From the NCBI RefSeq assembly GCF_044197065.1, contig NZ_JBIQOI010000005.1, positions 62,001 through 126,000 on the forward strand: a stretch of 64,000 nt of DNA, written 5' to 3'. The first letter of the stretch is position 1, and every line of letters begins with the position of its first letter. The DNA is from Kluyvera ascorbata_C. Its GTDB lineage: Bacteria > Pseudomonadota > Gammaproteobacteria > Enterobacterales > Enterobacteriaceae. The notes beneath the pieces are model-generated. The model did not search any database. It saw only the letters and a program-made list of their open reading frames with translations, and was not told where the DNA came from. This document shows positions 7,729 to 16,057 of the stretch, in pieces. A program made the translations under genes and the position numbers.

Positions 7729-7777
7729 AAATTTATCTCAGAAACGATCAAAAAGAAATCTATCGCCGCAGATGTGG

Positions 7778-7795
7778 AAAGTTGATCACAACTTT
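7778..7795. promoter_or_regulatory. Inverted repeat upstream of ygeA, unknown regulator
   Basis: AAAGTTG (7778-7784), ATCA, CAACTTT (7789-7795): perfect 7-base arms, 39 bases ahead of the ygeA start and in the divergent kdgF/ygeA gap. It has the size of a dimeric regulator site. It does not fit CRP or KdgR. Confidence 0.4.
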
Positions 7796-7833
7796 GGTTC
7801 ACTGAGAGCACGACGCAAAACAAGGTGAACGAC

Positions 7834-8526
7834 ATGAAAACGATTGGGCTTCTGGGCGGAATGAGCTGGGAATCGACGATTCCCTACTATCGCTTGATTA
7901 ACGAAGGGATAAAACAGCGGTTGGGCGGCCTGCATTCAGCACAAATTTTGCTGCACAGTGTAGATTTCCATGAGATTGAGCTTTGTCAGTCGCAGGGGGA
8001 TTGGCAGAAGGCAGGAGATATTCTGGCGCAGGCGGCTGTGGGTCTTCAGCAGGCTGGCGCAGAGGGTATCGTGCTCTGTACCAACACCATGCACAAAGTC
8101 GCTGAAGCTATCGAAACTGCCTGCGATGTACCGTTTCTGCATATCGCTGATGCCACCGGCCGCGCTATCAGTCAGCAGAAAATGACCAACGTCGCGCTGC
8201 TCGGTACGCGCTACACCATGGAGCAGGATTTTTATCGCGGGCGCTTGCAGCAGGAATTTGGCATTAACACGCTGATTCCAGAGCAGGATGAACGTCAGAA
8301 GATTAACCAGATTATTTTTGATGAACTGTGTCTGGGGGAGTTCAGCGAGGCTTCACGTGATTATTATCTGAGCGTGATTGAAACCCTGGCGCGTCAGGGG
8401 GCGGAAGGGGTGATTTTCGGCTGTACCGAGATTGGCCTGTTGGTGCCTACTGCGATGAGTCCGCTGCCGGTGTTTGATACCGCGGCGATCCATGCGGAAG
8501 ATGCGGTGGCGTTTATGCTGTCGTGA
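7834..8526 (+). CDS. ygeA: Broad-specificity amino-acid racemase YgeA
   Basis: Member of the aspartate/glutamate racemase family (230 residues), a PLP-independent cytoplasmic enzyme. The two active-site cysteines appear as VLCTNTMH (Cys82) and IFGCTEIG (Cys197). I choose ATG 7834 over the upstream in-frame GTG at 7825 because AAGG lies 8 bases ahead of the ATG and MKTIGLLGGMSWEST is the usual family N-terminus. In E. coli it lies between lysR and araE; here a pectin module and a fimbrial operon have been added on either side. E. coli YgeA racemises several amino acids, including homoserine; the physiological substrate here is not evident. A REP element follows. Confidence 0.9.
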   Translation: MKTIGLLGGMSWESTIPYYRLINEGIKQRLGGLHSAQILLHSVDFHEIELCQSQGDWQKAGDILAQAAVGLQQAGAEGIVLCTNTMHKVAEAIETACDVPFLHIADATGRAISQQKMTNVALLGTRYTMEQDFYRGRLQQEFGINTLIPEQDERQKINQIIFDELCLGEFSEASRDYYLSVIETLARQGAEGVIFGCTEIGLLVPTAMSPLPVFDTAAIHAEDAVAFMLS

Positions 8527-8533
8527 TATTGGT

Positions 8534-8615
8534 TGCCGGATGGCGCTGGCGCTTATCCGGCTTACGGGCACGCGTTGGGTAGGCCGGATAAGATGCTTTG
8601 CGTCGCCATCCGGCA
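8534..8615. repeat. REP element pair (BIME)
   Basis: Two inverted REP units (one with GCCGGATGGCG and CTTATCCGG, the other with GGCCGGATAAG and GCCATCCGGC) lie between the convergent ygeA and fimbrial operon ends. They could act as a transcript-stabilising or gyrase-binding element. Confidence 0.85.
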
Positions 8616-8631
8616 AGAACTGCTGAAATCC

Positions 8632-9201
8632 CTATTTCGCTCTGGTCAATAATTGCCAGGTGATATCCGTCTCCAGTTGCGTTTCATCGTTATTGCCGCT
8701 GAATGCGGCATCGTTTAATACCGGGAACAGCGTTACGGTCATACTCATCTGTTTGCCCGTCGGCACGCTATTATTCTCCACCGCTACGATCGTATCGTTG
8801 TTGCGAATGTACATGCTGGCGGCGGAGCCGCTCTCTGGTGTCAGGTTGATTTGATCGGTGGTTTTACCGACGTTGTATTCTTTACCATCCACCATAACGT
8901 GGCTGACTTTAAAGGCGACACCGCCTTTTTGCCCAAACTGGAAGCGCCCTTTTTCTCCTGCTGCGCCCTGCGCCTGAATGCCCATCTGCATTTTTTCCGG
9001 GCAAGATGCACTCATCGTCACTTCCCGCTCGGCCATTTTGTGCCAGCGTTGTTGTGTAGTGACAATGTCATCGCGTTTAAGCTTTGAGTAGTTAACTTCC
9101 GCCTGCGAAACGCTGAGCTGGCAATCATCATTATCTGCGTGAGCAAAGGTGGATAGCACTAACCCCGTGCCGATTAGAAGGCATTTCACACTATTTTTCA
9201 T
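8632..9201 (-). CDS. Fimbrial minor/tip subunit, chaperone-usher type
   Basis: Last gene of the fimbrial operon. The 189-residue product has a signal peptide ending FAHA (about residue 22) and a first mature cysteine in DDCQLSV. The body looks like one pilin-like domain: KQMSMTVTLFPVL and a terminal ETDITWQLLTRAK strand. I place the start at ATG 9201, which overlaps the usher stop as ATGA and has GGAG 7 bases upstream; a GTG two codons earlier is possible. Being the last gene after the usher, it may be the tip or terminating subunit. It is not obviously a paralogue of the three upstream subunits, and it is too short to hold a separate lectin domain. I do not recognise a named gene. Confidence 0.7.
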   Translation of the reverse strand: MKNSVKCLLIGTGLVLSTFAHADNDDCQLSVSQAEVNYSKLKRDDIVTTQQRWHKMAEREVTMSASCPEKMQMGIQAQGAAGEKGRFQFGQKGGVAFKVSHVMVDGKEYNVGKTTDQINLTPESGSAASMYIRNNDTIVAVENNSVPTGKQMSMTVTLFPVLNDAAFSGNNDETQLETDITWQLLTRAK

Positions 9202-11606
9202 CGGCACTCTCCGTTTGCTTCTTCGTAAAATGCTTCTTCATCCCGATTGTCTCTGAGGGTATAAGCGATTTTACAAATCCGGTTGTTATTGTTGTCCATG
9301 GCGTACAGCGCCGCTAATTGATCCGCGTCATTCAGGAATACATGGCCGTCATCGACGCTGGTCACGACGTAATTCCCTTTGCCATCAACGATAGATAGGC
9401 CCTTGGCTAACGCGCTGCCATCGGCGCGTTTAACTCGCAACATCACGCGGCGGCTGTTGAGGACCTTAAAGCTGACTTCACTGACAGAAGCGTGTGCGGC
9501 GGCAACATACTTGGTGCCGTTGGCTAGCGTCATGCTTTGTGGCAGCTTGTTGGCATCAATTTCGATACGTGAGTTACGCCATTCATTGAGCGCAGGAATC
9601 ACCGCCTGGCCCCATTTGTCCGTCCAGACGGTGCCCTGAGGCGTTGTGATCTCCACGCCCGCCTTTTGTTCGTTCAGCTTTGCAATCGCAAAGGTGTCGC
9701 GGATGGAATATGGGGTGAAGGTGACACCACTTTTATGCATGGCCACACCGCCAGATAGCGTAGCGTTATAGTTGCGCTGATGATTCCCGCTGCTGCCGCC
9801 ACCAATACCTAGCTGGGTGTAGTGAAGGTTGCTGGTGACGTTGCCGTTAAAGCTGTTTTCGTTGCTTTCGTTATCGCGGTCGGCCGAGATGTAATAATGG
9901 GTATGCGGTGACAGGTTTCCTGAGTTTTGCACACCGTAACTGGTGCGGTTACCCTGATTACGCATATAGGCGCTGATACTCTGTGAGCCTCCGAGTGGAA
10001 TACTCAGGTTCACGTAGAGCATGTCGTCATCTTGCGAATCGTCGTTGTTACCTACCGAACTTTGCCAGTTCACGGAAACTGAAGCGTATTTGAAGGATTT
10101 CCCCCACGATGCCAGCACATAGCGTGAATCTTCACCGTTGCCGCTGGCCTGGTTATAGTTAAAGCCGACGCTAAACGCCCCTGCAATGCCTGTTGCCCAG
10201 CTCAGGTTGGCAGACCAACTGTTGTCATAAGGCTGGAAATCATCGTCCATGGCATCTGCCAGTTCGCGATAGCCGCCGCTGTAATGCGATGCGCTGGTCG
10301 AAAGGCTAATCTGGTCACTTAATGACAGGTTGTTTTGCAGCTCCGTTTTCAGACCGCTATTTTCATCACCGAACTGTTCACGGCTTCCCGCTACGGTGGC
10401 TGAGATGTTCCAGATATCGGTCAATAACACTTCCGCACGAGTACCGACGGCCTGGTAATCCTGCGCGGCAGCGCCAGAGGTCAGGACATTCAGGCGAGGC
10501 AATACCCGCCAGCCGTCGGAAATATTCATTACCCATGGATCGTCGTAATCGCTATCGATATTGCGTACGCGACCTACCGATGCCGATAGCCCTTGAGGGC
10601 GCGATAGCTGCTGGGCTTTTACCGCCGATGCCGGAACGATAAAACGGTTGGATGCGCCATCGGATTCAATCACCGTGACTTCCAGATCGACGTTGCTGCG
10701 CACCATCGGGACATCATCCAGCGTGAACGGCCCGGCAGGGACGAGGGTGTTAAAGATCAGGCGTCCATTCTGGCGTACTTCGACACGGGCCTGTGACGTT
10801 CGGGCAATACCCGACACGCTGACGCCGTTGCCACTGTTGTTCAGGCCACTGGTTGGTGTTAACTGAACACCGGTAATGGGCAATCCGCTGAGAACGTCAG
10901 AATTGGCGTTGATCTCGCCAACCTGCATCGTCATTTTCTGCGCCATAAATACGTGTTCGGCGTAGGTGTAGATGCTTTCGGCATTTTTATCGCCGTCATC
11001 GTCGGTCATGATATAGCGGCTTCGTAGCGCCCAGTCAGCGACGTTAAAGCCACCTTCCAGGCTCGCCTGCGAGTAGTTATTGCTCTGGCTACCTTCATAT
11101 TCATTGCGGGTGCTAAACAGGGAATAGTTCAGCAGTCCGGCCGTACCACCGTGCTGAAAGTTTTTGATATCCCCATTCAGACCATTCAATGCTTCCGGCG
11201 GCAGATAAAGTTCAACGGTTTCCTGTCCAGGCACTGCGTTGACAACAGCCTGCGGGTAGTCGCTACTGATATTGTGGCACTGCTCGCCAGATTTTATTGG
11301 CACCGGCATCAGCCCGGCAAAATCGAGAAAATCACTGTCGATGCACAGCGTGCCGTCTTCACCAAAGCGCGCGGCTGCCGTGCCGCGTTCCTTACCGTTT
11401 ACCACAATCCTGACCGAGTGGACGCCGGGCAAAAAGCGCGGCGTTTCGGCAAAGTAACGGTTCAGGTCGGCACTGAGTCCTCGAGACTGGAGGATCCCAG
11501 TGTCGAAGGTGACTTCCCGTGCCTGAGGGCTCGAGGTGAAGAGGAGAGGCAATGCGCAGTACAGCGCGCGACGGATGCCTGAAGCAAGAGGTCGTTGTTT
11601 ATGCAT
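9198..11606 (-). CDS. Fimbrial outer-membrane usher (PapC/FimD family)
   Basis: Outer-membrane assembly platform (802 residues). A signal peptide (ALPLLFTSSPQA) is followed by the N-terminal chaperone-binding domain (FDTGILQSRGLSADLNRYF). Next comes the long beta-barrel with the internal plug region near GVSVSGIARTSQARVEV and PAGPFTLDDVP, then the C-terminal domains ending NRICKIAYTLRDN and a final Cys-Arg. The start is 12 bases after the chaperone stop. It recruits chaperone-subunit complexes and threads the growing fibre to the surface. The pairing with DUF1120-like subunits recalls the Yhc/Ybg fimbrial systems of E. coli rather than type 1 or Pap, but I cannot assign a named system. Confidence 0.9.
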   Translation of the reverse strand: MHKQRPLASGIRRALYCALPLLFTSSPQAREVTFDTGILQSRGLSADLNRYFAETPRFLPGVHSVRIVVNGKERGTAAARFGEDGTLCIDSDFLDFAGLMPVPIKSGEQCHNISSDYPQAVVNAVPGQETVELYLPPEALNGLNGDIKNFQHGGTAGLLNYSLFSTRNEYEGSQSNNYSQASLEGGFNVADWALRSRYIMTDDDGDKNAESIYTYAEHVFMAQKMTMQVGEINANSDVLSGLPITGVQLTPTSGLNNSGNGVSVSGIARTSQARVEVRQNGRLIFNTLVPAGPFTLDDVPMVRSNVDLEVTVIESDGASNRFIVPASAVKAQQLSRPQGLSASVGRVRNIDSDYDDPWVMNISDGWRVLPRLNVLTSGAAAQDYQAVGTRAEVLLTDIWNISATVAGSREQFGDENSGLKTELQNNLSLSDQISLSTSASHYSGGYRELADAMDDDFQPYDNSWSANLSWATGIAGAFSVGFNYNQASGNGEDSRYVLASWGKSFKYASVSVNWQSSVGNNDDSQDDDMLYVNLSIPLGGSQSISAYMRNQGNRTSYGVQNSGNLSPHTHYYISADRDNESNENSFNGNVTSNLHYTQLGIGGGSSGNHQRNYNATLSGGVAMHKSGVTFTPYSIRDTFAIAKLNEQKAGVEITTPQGTVWTDKWGQAVIPALNEWRNSRIEIDANKLPQSMTLANGTKYVAAAHASVSEVSFKVLNSRRVMLRVKRADGSALAKGLSIVDGKGNYVVTSVDDGHVFLNDADQLAALYAMDNNNNRICKIAYTLRDNRDEEAFYEEANGECR

Positions 11607-11618
11607 CGAGGTATCCCT

Positions 11619-12329
11619 TTATTTCGCGTTGAAATCGGCGATAAAACTCGGGACCTCTACACCATAACGACTGGCAGGGAAAAACTTCACTTTACTATTA
11701 CCGCTGACGCTTTTAGATACCGTCACATCCAGGGTTTCGCCGGGCAGGATATAGGTTTTTTTAATACTGCCAGCGGTGCCTGAAGGCTGAAATACCACAT
11801 TTTGCGCCAGACGAACGACGTATTTACTCGGGTTGGTTACTTTAGCGGTTGTGCCAGAACCCGACCATTGCAGCGTTTTCCAGGCATCGGTGACAACAGC
11901 CAGCTTCGCAGGGCGAATTAATACCGGGAGATCCTGGCGGATGTTAATGCCGATTTTAATTTTTTTGTCGTCATTTTTCGGCGGAATACCTTCAAAAGTG
12001 ACGCGCTTATAATGCTCTGTTTCCAACGGCGCATTGTTTTGCAAAATAAAACGCAGCTGCTGTGTTTGCCCTGGCTCCAGACGAACCACGGGTTGGGTGA
12101 CAACAAGCTTAATGCCGTTATTATCATCGGGAAGATCGACTACGGTGGTATATAACAGCGCGGGTACGCTGTCGGTGTTTTTGATGTTCATCGTGCCGCT
12201 ATGGGTGGCTTCGTCAATCACCAATAAACTGGTTTCAGGCACCATGCCGGCGGCAAAAATAGAAAAAGGACTTAATAATAATGCAAAGGCCAACGCGGTA
12301 TTACGAAAACTGCATTTTGAGTAAGACAT
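11619..12329 (-). CDS. Periplasmic fimbrial chaperone
   Basis: PapD-like two-domain immunoglobulin chaperone (236 residues). A signal peptide (ALAFALLLSPFSIFAA) is followed by domain 1 with VPETSLLVIDEATHSGTMNIKNT and the F1-G1 segment EPGQTQQLRFIL. Domain 2 starts at about PVLIRPAKLAV and contains VTNPSKYVVRL. I choose ATG 12329, with AGGAAG 8 bases ahead; an upstream in-frame ATG at 12353 lacks such a site. It donates a beta strand to each subunit and docks on the usher. The gap to the upstream subunit gene is 109 bases. Confidence 0.88.
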   Translation of the reverse strand: MSYSKCSFRNTALAFALLLSPFSIFAAGMVPETSLLVIDEATHSGTMNIKNTDSVPALLYTTVVDLPDDNNGIKLVVTQPVVRLEPGQTQQLRFILQNNAPLETEHYKRVTFEGIPPKNDDKKIKIGINIRQDLPVLIRPAKLAVVTDAWKTLQWSGSGTTAKVTNPSKYVVRLAQNVVFQPSGTAGSIKKTYILPGETLDVTVSKSVSGNSKVKFFPASRYGVEVPSFIADFNAK

Positions 12330-12438
12330 AAATATTCTTCCTGAAAATAACACGACACTCCGTGTCCGTTGTTGAAGGCGTGAGGGGAGTTACGACTCAC
12401 CCTCACGAAGAATAAATGAATAACCGATTAAATAATGA

Positions 12439-13119
12439 TTAGAGGTAATTCAGGCTGATAGTTACCTGTCCATCTATAGGTGTATCATCAGTAATGGCTA
12501 ATGTTGTCGTATCCTGAATGGTCGGATGGGGCTTCAGGGTAAAGGTTGCCGTGGTAAAGGCAAGGGGATCCACCGTGCCTGTAGAGGCGACAGTGAGCTG
12601 TTCAAAATGATCGCTTCTTTGTGTATTAACCTGATCGTCCCATGCTTTGGATGCACCCCAATCATTGTTACGATAAATCAGCGTACCTGCTTTTCCATCA
12701 ACCGTAGGGTTTGGAGCAATCAAAAGTGCATAGTTACCAATATTTACGCCATCCTTTGTTTGGCCGAGGCCGAATACAAGGTACTTAGGTAAGCTGACCA
12801 ACGAACCGGAAGCGTTTTTTACCTTTAATATTGAGGAGGGTACGCTATCAGCACGGTCATCCTGGGTATACCAGGATACTTTGGTCGGCGCAGTACAATT
12901 GATGGTGAGCTCTATACTTTTTTCATCTAACGGATTGATTGCTGTCGCAGACAGCGTGCCCAGACGCACATAGCCGTAATCGACTACTCCGCCGTTACTT
13001 AACTCCGGCGTACAAGCGGCATTTGTCAGCTTGCCGTTAACCTGTAGCACTGCCGTGGAGTCAGCGAAAGCAGAGCCTGCACACATCATCAATGTCGCTG
13101 CAATTAATGTCTTTTTCAT
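12439..13119 (-). CDS. Fimbrial subunit paralogue 1 (DUF1120-like)
   Basis: Secreted pilin-like protein (226 residues) with signal peptide MKKTLIAATLMMCAGSAFA. The mature N-terminus TAVLQVNGKLTNAACTPELS contains the first cysteine; its partner is in the LTINCTAPTKVSW segment. The end, AITDDTPIDGQVTISLNYL, is the terminal strand expected to be complemented by the chaperone. It is the third of three tandem paralogues (with 13148-13822 and 14023-14706): ends are strongly conserved and the centre (about residues 85-180) is divergent. All three share the leader TTAAGGACTAACNA before ATG, or one base different from it. Which one is the major shaft protein cannot be told. Confidence 0.82.
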   Translation of the reverse strand: MKKTLIAATLMMCAGSAFADSTAVLQVNGKLTNAACTPELSNGGVVDYGYVRLGTLSATAINPLDEKSIELTINCTAPTKVSWYTQDDRADSVPSSILKVKNASGSLVSLPKYLVFGLGQTKDGVNIGNYALLIAPNPTVDGKAGTLIYRNNDWGASKAWDDQVNTQRSDHFEQLTVASTGTVDPLAFTTATFTLKPHPTIQDTTTLAITDDTPIDGQVTISLNYL

Positions 13120-13147
13120 TGGTTAGTCCTTAACGTCGTTTGGTCAA

Positions 13148-13822
13148 TTACAGGTAGCGCAGGCTGATAGTCACCTGACCGTTCAGGTCAGTGTCATCAG
13201 TAATGGCCAGCGTTTTGGTATCCTGGATTGCCAAAGAGGTTACCAGTGGGAAGGTTGCTGTGGTGAAGCCCACCGGTTCAAGGCTCCCTGTAGTGGCAAC
13301 GGTAATGTCGCGGTTGTTCTGGCCTTCGGTTATGCCGTCGGTGGTTGCGGACCAGACGTTGTTATTGCCGAGCATGTAAATGGTGTCGGCGCTTTTGCCA
13401 TCAGCGACGACATTACTGACCTTGACAAATAGCGAGTAGTTACCGATCGCGACATCGTCTGCCGTCTTGCCAACGCCGTAGGTCTGGTTGGCATCAGAAA
13501 TAGAACCATTGGTTGCGGAGCCGTTTGCGACGGCGACACCAGCGCGGCTGTCTACACGGTCGTCAGCCAGGTTCCAGGAGACTTTGGTTTCCGCATCGCA
13601 GGTAATGGTCAGGTCGATAGTTTTCTGGCCCAGTTGGTTAACTGCAGAGTCAGAAAGTTCAGACAGATGGATGGTGCCGTAGTCAACAACGCCGCTGTTG
13701 GATAATTCAGGAGTACAGGCAGAATTCGTTAATACACCTTTAATTTTTAATACAGCGGTCGGTTCGGCGAAAGCAGAGGTCGCACAAGCAGCCATAATAA
13801 TGGCGAGAAGCGTTTTTTTCAT
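13148..13822 (-). CDS. Fimbrial subunit paralogue 2 (DUF1120-like)
   Basis: Pilin-like subunit (224 residues), with signal peptide MKKTLLAIIMAACATSAFA, cysteines in NSACTPELS and LTITCDAETKVSW, and C-terminal AITDDTDLNGQVTISLRYL. It ends 28 bases before paralogue 1 and is preceded by a 200-base AT-rich gap containing a hairpin (13839-13863). Its leader around the Shine-Dalgarno is nearly identical to that of its neighbours, so leader and gene appear to have been duplicated together. The central region differs greatly from the paralogues, as expected for a surface-exposed part. Confidence 0.82.
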   Translation of the reverse strand: MKKTLLAIIMAACATSAFAEPTAVLKIKGVLTNSACTPELSNSGVVDYGTIHLSELSDSAVNQLGQKTIDLTITCDAETKVSWNLADDRVDSRAGVAVANGSATNGSISDANQTYGVGKTADDVAIGNYSLFVKVSNVVADGKSADTIYMLGNNNVWSATTDGITEGQNNRDITVATTGSLEPVGFTTATFPLVTSLAIQDTKTLAITDDTDLNGQVTISLRYL

Positions 13823-13838
13823 TTGTTAGTCCTTAACA

Positions 13839-13863
13839 AAAATTCACTTACCATAGTAAGTGG
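13839..13863 (-). terminator. Weak hairpin between fimbrial subunits, possible attenuator
   Basis: On the minus strand CACTTAC and GTAAGTG (arms at 13846-13852 and 13857-13863, loop of four) form a 7-bp stem followed by AATTTTTG. It lies 16 bases upstream of the paralogue 2 start. It may cap the first subunit's transcript so that it is made in excess. The short, AT-rich stem makes it a weak prediction. Confidence 0.4.
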
Positions 13864-14022
13864 TGGGTTGATATTCATTCTGATGAATGAATTTATTTCG
13901 AAATGCCGTCCTTGATTAATAAAAACACTCAGCGATTCTTAAATTTTATTTATATAACCGATGTAACTCAATGCTGATATGCCAAGTGCTTTTAGATACT
14001 AACTGGATAATATATTTGACGA

Positions 14023-14706
14023 TTACAAATAGACCAGGCTAACTGTTAGTTGTCCGTCCAGATTCGTGTCATCAGTAATAGCAAGCGTTGTGGTGTCTCT
14101 TATTGCCAACGAGGTGACAATCGGGAAAGTAACGTCGCTGACTGCGATAGGATCATACGTACCGGTTGCATTGCCAACGCTCCAGGTTCGATAGCTATTG
14201 CCTTGTAAATAGAAACCGACAACCTGGGTCCATTTTTCACTGCCCTTCTGGTTGTAAACGGCCCGTACTTTATTTCCGTCTGCAATAACATTAGCTGCGT
14301 CAATAAAGGCAGAATAGGCGCCAATCGTTACATCGTCTTTCGTTTTTCCCACACCGAAGGTCCAGGTGTTACCCGTACCGGTTGAGTCACCATTATAGAA
14401 TGCATTTTTAATGGTGATGCCTGTTGCAGCAGTATCGGCCTTATCGTCAACCAGAGTCCATCCAATTTTGGTAGGGGAAATACAGTTGATGTTAAAATCG
14501 ATTTTTTTCTGGCCAAGTTGATTTGTTTCAGTAGAGGAGAGTTCGCCCAGGCGAATGTATCCATAGTCGATGATGCCGCCATTGCTGAATTCAGGAGTGC
14601 AGGACGAATTGGTCAATTTACCATTGAGCTGCAGCACCGCCGTGGGATCGGCATAAACTGTGCTGGCACATGCGGTGAGTGCCAGAATAATAAGCGATTT
14701 TTTCAT
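14023..14706 (-). CDS. Fimbrial subunit paralogue 3, first gene of the operon (DUF1120-like)
   Basis: Pilin-like subunit (227 residues), with signal peptide MKKSLIILALTACASTVYA, cysteines in NSSCTPEFS and FNINCISPTKIGW, and C-terminal AITDDTNLDGQLTVSLVYL. As the promoter-proximal gene, followed by a 200-base gap with a hairpin, it is the best candidate for the major fimbrial subunit, though this is inference. The middle of the protein shares little with paralogues 1 and 2. The upstream 308 bases are AT-rich and should carry the operon promoter. Confidence 0.82.
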   Translation of the reverse strand: MKKSLIILALTACASTVYADPTAVLQLNGKLTNSSCTPEFSNGGIIDYGYIRLGELSSTETNQLGQKKIDFNINCISPTKIGWTLVDDKADTAATGITIKNAFYNGDSTGTGNTWTFGVGKTKDDVTIGAYSAFIDAANVIADGNKVRAVYNQKGSEKWTQVVGFYLQGNSYRTWSVGNATGTYDPIAVSDVTFPIVTSLAIRDTTTLAITDDTNLDGQLTVSLVYL

Positions 14707-15014
14707 GTGTTAATCCTTAACATGTGAAAAGTATTATATATCATCCGTGATATTATATTTTATTTACACTGATGACGGTTATGTATTGTACATGAGCACG
14801 TAATAGCTAAAGATAAAAAAAATTAAATTTGTTTTTTAATTTTTCTTAAATTGCGAGTTTATTCACTTTGTGAATTTTATATCCGACAGGAATGAATTGA
14901 TTTTTACTATTTGTGGGGTGAAGAATGTTGCTCGATATTTATTGTGATGCAAAGATTATGCGATGTTAAAAATCTCACCTTGTCTTTTTGTGCGTAAATT
15001 TGGTTTCTTATCTT
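14707..15014 (-). promoter_or_regulatory. AT-rich upstream region of the fimbrial operon
   Basis: This gap lies between the first fimbrial subunit and the lysR stop. It is markedly AT-rich compared with its surroundings, with A-runs and T-runs near 14810-14880 typical of curved, H-NS-bound DNA. I see no gene, no inverted repeats suggestive of phase variation and no clear lysR terminator. The fimbrial promoter is presumably here, but I could not pick a convincing -10/-35 pair. Confidence 0.5.
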
Positions 15015-15938
15015 TCAAATCGTTAGCGAGTTTTCACACGCTATAATCAGCTTTGGCATTTCGGTGAAAAGATGTGCGCTAAACGCATCTACCAGTGCAG
15101 AGGCAGGGCGATGCAAAGGGTGAATCAGGCTCACCGTAAAGGGGACCGGGATGCTGAATTGGCGGATAGTAATTCCGCTATTGGCATAGTCCAGTGCGGT
15201 CAGCGGATTGACGATGGAAATCCCCACCCCTGCACGTACCATTGCACAAATTGACGCGGCGCTATGGGTTTCAATCACCATTCGGCGCTTCACCTGGTGC
15301 TCATGGAATAGCGCGTCTAACAATTGACGGTAACTGTCGGTGCGCGACAGGCTAATATAATTTTCCCCCTCGAAATCAGCGGGGGTTAATACGGGCTTAT
15401 TCGCTAACGGATGCTCCTGAGGCAGAACACAAACTTCGTTCAGCGAAAGCAATTCGGTCCGTTTGGTACCGGCGGGCGTGTGCAGTGTTTCGGTTAACCC
15501 CAAATCATGGCGCTGCGCCGACAGCCATTCCTCCAGTAGCGGTGACTCCTGCGGCACTATCTGAATATTTACCTGCGGATAGCGGGCCAAAAACGGCTGC
15601 AGTAGGGGGGGCAAAAAGGATTGTGAAAAGACCGGCAGGCAAACAATAGATAACTCACCCTGGCGGAACTCGCGCAGGCTTTCAGCGGCGCTGACAATCC
15701 GGTCCAGCCCGTACCAGGAGCGCTGCACCTCTTCAAATAACCGTAATCCCTGCACCGTGGGGTGCAAACGCCCACGGCTGCGCTCAAATAGCTTTAACCC
15801 CAAAACCTGCTCGAAGCGCGCTAGCTCGCGACTGACGGTCGGCTGTGAGGTATTGAGCATTCGCGCGGCTTCCGTCAGGTTTCCCGCCGTCATAATGGCG
15901 TGAAAGATTTCGATATGGCGCAGGTTAACGGCTGGCAT
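15015..15938 (-). CDS. lysR: LysR, transcriptional activator of lysA
   Basis: Founding member of the LysR family (307 residues). The winged helix-turn-helix lies in residues 1-60 (AVNLRHIEIFHAI, then LNTSQPTVSRELARFE), followed by a substrate-binding domain of two lobes. It activates the divergent lysA when diaminopimelate is present and represses itself. I choose ATG 15938, six bases after an AGAG-type site; it aligns with the E. coli start, whereas the ATG two codons upstream would abut the ribosome-binding site. The 119-base gap to lysA holds the shared regulatory region. Confidence 0.95.
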   Translation of the reverse strand: MPAVNLRHIEIFHAIMTAGNLTEAARMLNTSQPTVSRELARFEQVLGLKLFERSRGRLHPTVQGLRLFEEVQRSWYGLDRIVSAAESLREFRQGELSIVCLPVFSQSFLPPLLQPFLARYPQVNIQIVPQESPLLEEWLSAQRHDLGLTETLHTPAGTKRTELLSLNEVCVLPQEHPLANKPVLTPADFEGENYISLSRTDSYRQLLDALFHEHQVKRRMVIETHSAASICAMVRAGVGISIVNPLTALDYANSGITIRQFSIPVPFTVSLIHPLHRPASALVDAFSAHLFTEMPKLIIACENSLTI

Positions 15939-16057
15939 GGGCATCTCTCTGGTTAAGCATCCATATCATTTTTGCATAGACTCGCGATAAAACGATATTT
16001 TTTATTCGCTTCAGGCTGTGGCGTAATCATAAAAAAGATGATTACCGGAGTCTGCCA

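Noticed and set aside
7774..7790. TGTGG...TCACA near ygeA as a CRP site
   Set aside because: The spacer is eight bases and one half-site is imperfect; the perfect AAAGTTG/CAACTTT palindrome explains the symmetry better.
8632..14706. Phase-variable promoter switch for the fimbriae
   Set aside because: I looked for inverted repeats flanking the 14707-15014 promoter region and for a recombinase gene; neither is present in the window.
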